The translations under genes were made by a program, and so were the position numbers. The notes beneath the pieces are model-generated. The model ran no database searches and was not told where the DNA came from. It saw nothing but the letters and a program-made list of their open reading frames with translations. Below are positions 4,199-5,303 of a DNA stretch of 5,303 nucleotides, piece by piece (the stretch's first letter is position 1; each line of letters begins with the position of its first letter). The stretch comes from a bacterium (GTDB taxonomy: Bacteria; BMS3Abin14), in the NCBI GenBank assembly GCA_022865845.1, contig JALHUC010000466.1, forward strand, positions 1-5,303, in the 5' to 3' direction.

Positions 4199-4974
4199 GC
4201 CGCACCTATACCCTCACAGATAATAAAGGGGAATCTACCCTATATTACCAGCTTGTCAGGGAACTGGCTGACAGGTTCCTGGACATCATTCCCGATGAAG
4301 TTGTCCTCCGTGAAAGTATCCGTAACGCCTCCACCTGGAAAGGTGTTCTGAGGAGATTGTCCCGGCGTGAGCGCCATGTCGGGAAGATCCTGCGGGACCT
4401 GGATAATGTTCTAACCCCTTTCCTCACAGGTGTTAACGAACACCTCCTAACCCTTTCCTTGACCGACCGACTCGACCGGACAATGAGGACCAGCAGGGAT
4501 CAATACCTTTTTTACATGCTGGAAATCGAACTGACCAACCGCATAAACCGTGACAGCTTTTTAAAAGCCCCGTGGCGAATGGCACTCATCGCGCACTGTC
4601 TGCGTGATTTCAGGAAAGGTTGCCAATCAAAGCGGGGAGAAATAGAGGATCAGTGTACACACTGCGACCTGGATTGTTATGTACACATGGGGTCTGAGCT
4701 TTTGGATCGGTATCAGATCAATCCCTTCATATCGGTGTCTATGGATCACCAAAGGTTATTCAAGCATTTGAATAATGATCATCCCGAGATGGGGGTTCTC
4801 GGGATCGCTTGTGTCCCGGAGTTGGTAATGGGAATGAGGTTGTGTGAGGGTTTGGGTATTCCGGTTGTGGGAATCCCTCTTGACGCCAACAGGTGCTCAC
4901 GCTGGCTGGGGGAGTGCCTCGAAACGACCTTCAGCCTGAAAGAGTTGGAGGAACTGGTAAAACCCAGCGTCTAG
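4189..4974 (+). CDS. DUF116 family cysteine-rich protein
   Basis: The 261-residue protein matches from memory the DUF116 family (PF01976), which occurs in archaea and anaerobic bacteria and has no assigned reaction. An N-terminal helical region (about 18-130) precedes the conserved cysteine-rich domain (about 130-250). It holds HCLRD with Cys137, then Cys145, CTHCDLDC (Cys156, 159, 163), GVLGIACVPELVMGM (Cys208), Cys219, GIPVVGIPLDANRC (Cys236) and Cys243. Nine cysteines, four of them in a compact cluster, suggest a metal or iron-sulfur site, but this is inference. No signal peptide or clear membrane helix is visible. The start is uncertain: TTG 4189 lies in a heptamer array with no Shine-Dalgarno sequence. 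The AAAGGGGA at 4225-4232 has no in-frame start codon suitably placed after it, and no in-frame ATG appears until residue 110. The final codons and TAG also lie in a heptamer array. The gene converges on the minus-strand gene at 5143. Confidence 0.82.
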   Translation: MNPGRTYTLTDNKGESTLYYQLVRELADRFLDIIPDEVVLRESIRNASTWKGVLRRLSRRERHVGKILRDLDNVLTPFLTGVNEHLLTLSLTDRLDRTMRTSRDQYLFYMLEIELTNRINRDSFLKAPWRMALIAHCLRDFRKGCQSKRGEIEDQCTHCDLDCYVHMGSELLDRYQINPFISVSMDHQRLFKHLNNDHPEMGVLGIACVPELVMGMRLCEGLGIPVVGIPLDANRCSRWLGECLETTFSLKELEELVKPSV

Positions 4975-5050
4975 TGTCTGGTTTCTAGTGTCTGGAAGGG
5001 GCCAGAACCTAAAACATGAACCACAGAACATAGAATATGGGCCATATCCG
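4967..5050. repeat. Twelve-unit heptamer array spanning the DUF116 stop codon
   Basis: Units of 7 bases keep one register for 84 bases. The first block is GCGTCTA, GTGTCTG, GTTTCTA, GTGTCTG (4967-4994). After one diverged unit, the second block from 5002 is CCAGAAC, CTAAAAC, ATGAACC, ACAGAAC, ATAGAAT and two weaker units. The second block is of complementary type (CCAGAAC against GTTTCTG-like). The TAG stop of DUF116 (4972-4974) lies across the first two units. Confidence 0.72.
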
Positions 5051-5100
5051 GAAAAGTAGCACCAAAAAGTGTTGGTTTGTTTTTCCTGCAGTCTGCTTTC

Positions 5101-5122
5101 CGGGTTTTTCTTCGGGTTTTTC
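5101..5122. repeat. Direct repeat of CGGGTTTTTC
   Basis: CGGGTTTTTC occurs at 5101-5110 and 5113-5122, a 12-base period, directly before the right heptamer array. Read on the minus strand it gives A-runs rather than T-runs, so it does not look like a terminator for the minus-strand gene. Confidence 0.5.
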
Positions 5123-5149
5123 CAGACACCAGACACCAGAAACTAGACA
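5122..5149. repeat. Heptamer array at the end of the minus-strand gene
   Basis: Four units in register: CCAGACA, CCAGACA, CCAGAAA and CTAGACA. The last unit carries the stop codon (CTA at 5143-5145 on the plus strand, TAG on the minus strand) of the convergent gene. Confidence 0.8.
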
Positions 5150-5303
5150 CTGCCTTTCCTCCTCCTATCCATTATTCGGGTCCGGCGATCCCTGAGTCCC
5201 ATCCAGAATTCATCGTATTCCTGGCGTCTGTCCATAGTCCGACCGCGCCGTTCGAACAGGCTGAACCGTCGGTCCCCGCTGCTGCCTCGTCTCTCCTCTT
5301 CCC
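5143..5303 (-). CDS. 3' end of an Arg-rich hypothetical protein gene
   Basis: On the minus strand one frame is open from the window edge (first full codon at 5301) to TAG at 5145-5143 and gives 52 residues. The sequence has repeated Asp/Glu-Arg-Arg motifs: GDRRFSLFERR, MDRRQEYDEFW, LRDRRTRIMDRRRKGSV. Repeats of this kind are common in charged tails and linkers of proteobacterial signalling proteins, but I cannot name a family. The other two minus frames close earlier or are less protein-like, and many codons end in G or C, as in the neighbouring genes. The start lies outside the window unless the ATG at about 5235 is used. The gene is convergent with DUF116 and both end in Ser-Val-stop inside heptamer arrays. 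The plus-strand frame through here is also open but is Pro/Ser-rich, as expected of a shadow of Arg-rich codons. Confidence 0.5.
   Translation of the reverse strand, partial: EEERRGSSGDRRFSLFERRGRTMDRRQEYDEFWMGLRDRRTRIMDRRRKGSV

Larger units (their letters stand above)
4974..5150. repeat. Inverted repeat made of heptamer arrays between convergent genes
   Basis: The 22 bases at 4974-4995 are complementary to 5129-5150 at 20 positions, and one of the two differences would be a G-U pair in RNA. The arms are separated by 133 bases. Transcripts from either side could fold into this stem, so it might serve as a bidirectional 3' end, though no T tract directly follows either arm. Confidence 0.65.

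Noticed and set aside
5061..5080. ACCAA/TTGGT hairpin followed by a T-rich stretch
   Set aside because: A 5-base AT-rich stem is too weak to call a terminator, and it lies within the spacer between the inverted heptamer arms.
4967..5150. CRISPR array or insertion-sequence ends
   Set aside because: Units are 7 bases with no unique spacers, there is no transposase, no target duplication and the arms consist only of tandem heptamers.

Overview
The window looks like chromosomal DNA of a Gram-negative bacterium with moderate GC (a little above half by eye). Mostly intact, mostly plus-strand housekeeping-type genes are separated by short spacers filled with degenerate 6-, 7- or 8-base tandem repeats. 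A bacterial FatA/FatB-type acyl-ACP thioesterase, a YihY/BrkB membrane protein, a DUF6429 protein and a cysteine-rich DUF116 protein together would fit Desulfobacterota (Deltaproteobacteria) or a neighbouring phylum. That placement is inference from gene content; no marker gene is present.

Layout: (1) 1-147, 3' end of a membrane-protein gene. (2) 165-286, hexamer array with a possible terminator. (3) 307-1038, two-hotdog acyl-ACP thioesterase with a TTG start. (4) 1101-2519, YihY/BrkB protein with a winged-helix-like C-terminus. (5) 2520-2861, 342 bases without an intact gene: the end of a heptamer array, a possible frameshifted small ORF, a second heptamer array and two hairpins. (6) 2862-3092, DUF6429 protein followed by a strong terminator at 3135-3163. 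(7) 3216-3328, octamer then hexamer arrays and a possible promoter. (8) 3388-4104, membrane-anchored degenerate GGDEF protein. (9) 4189-4974, DUF116 protein. (10) 4967-5150, heptamer arrays forming an inverted repeat. (11) 5143-5303, minus-strand 3' end of an Arg-rich protein, convergent with DUF116.

No shared pathway links these genes, and no mobile element, CRISPR array or RNA gene was found. Two things stand out. First, the short-period repeats are in every longer spacer and run into the coding sequence: they supply the last codons or stop of the YihY, GGDEF, DUF116 and minus-strand genes, and the likely TTG start of DUF116. Second, the GGDEF protein has lost the cyclase active site but keeps an exactly spaced RxxD I-site, as expected of a c-di-GMP receptor rather than an enzyme. 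A third pattern is a set of four GTCCG...CGGAC palindromes within 500 bases around the DUF6429 gene.
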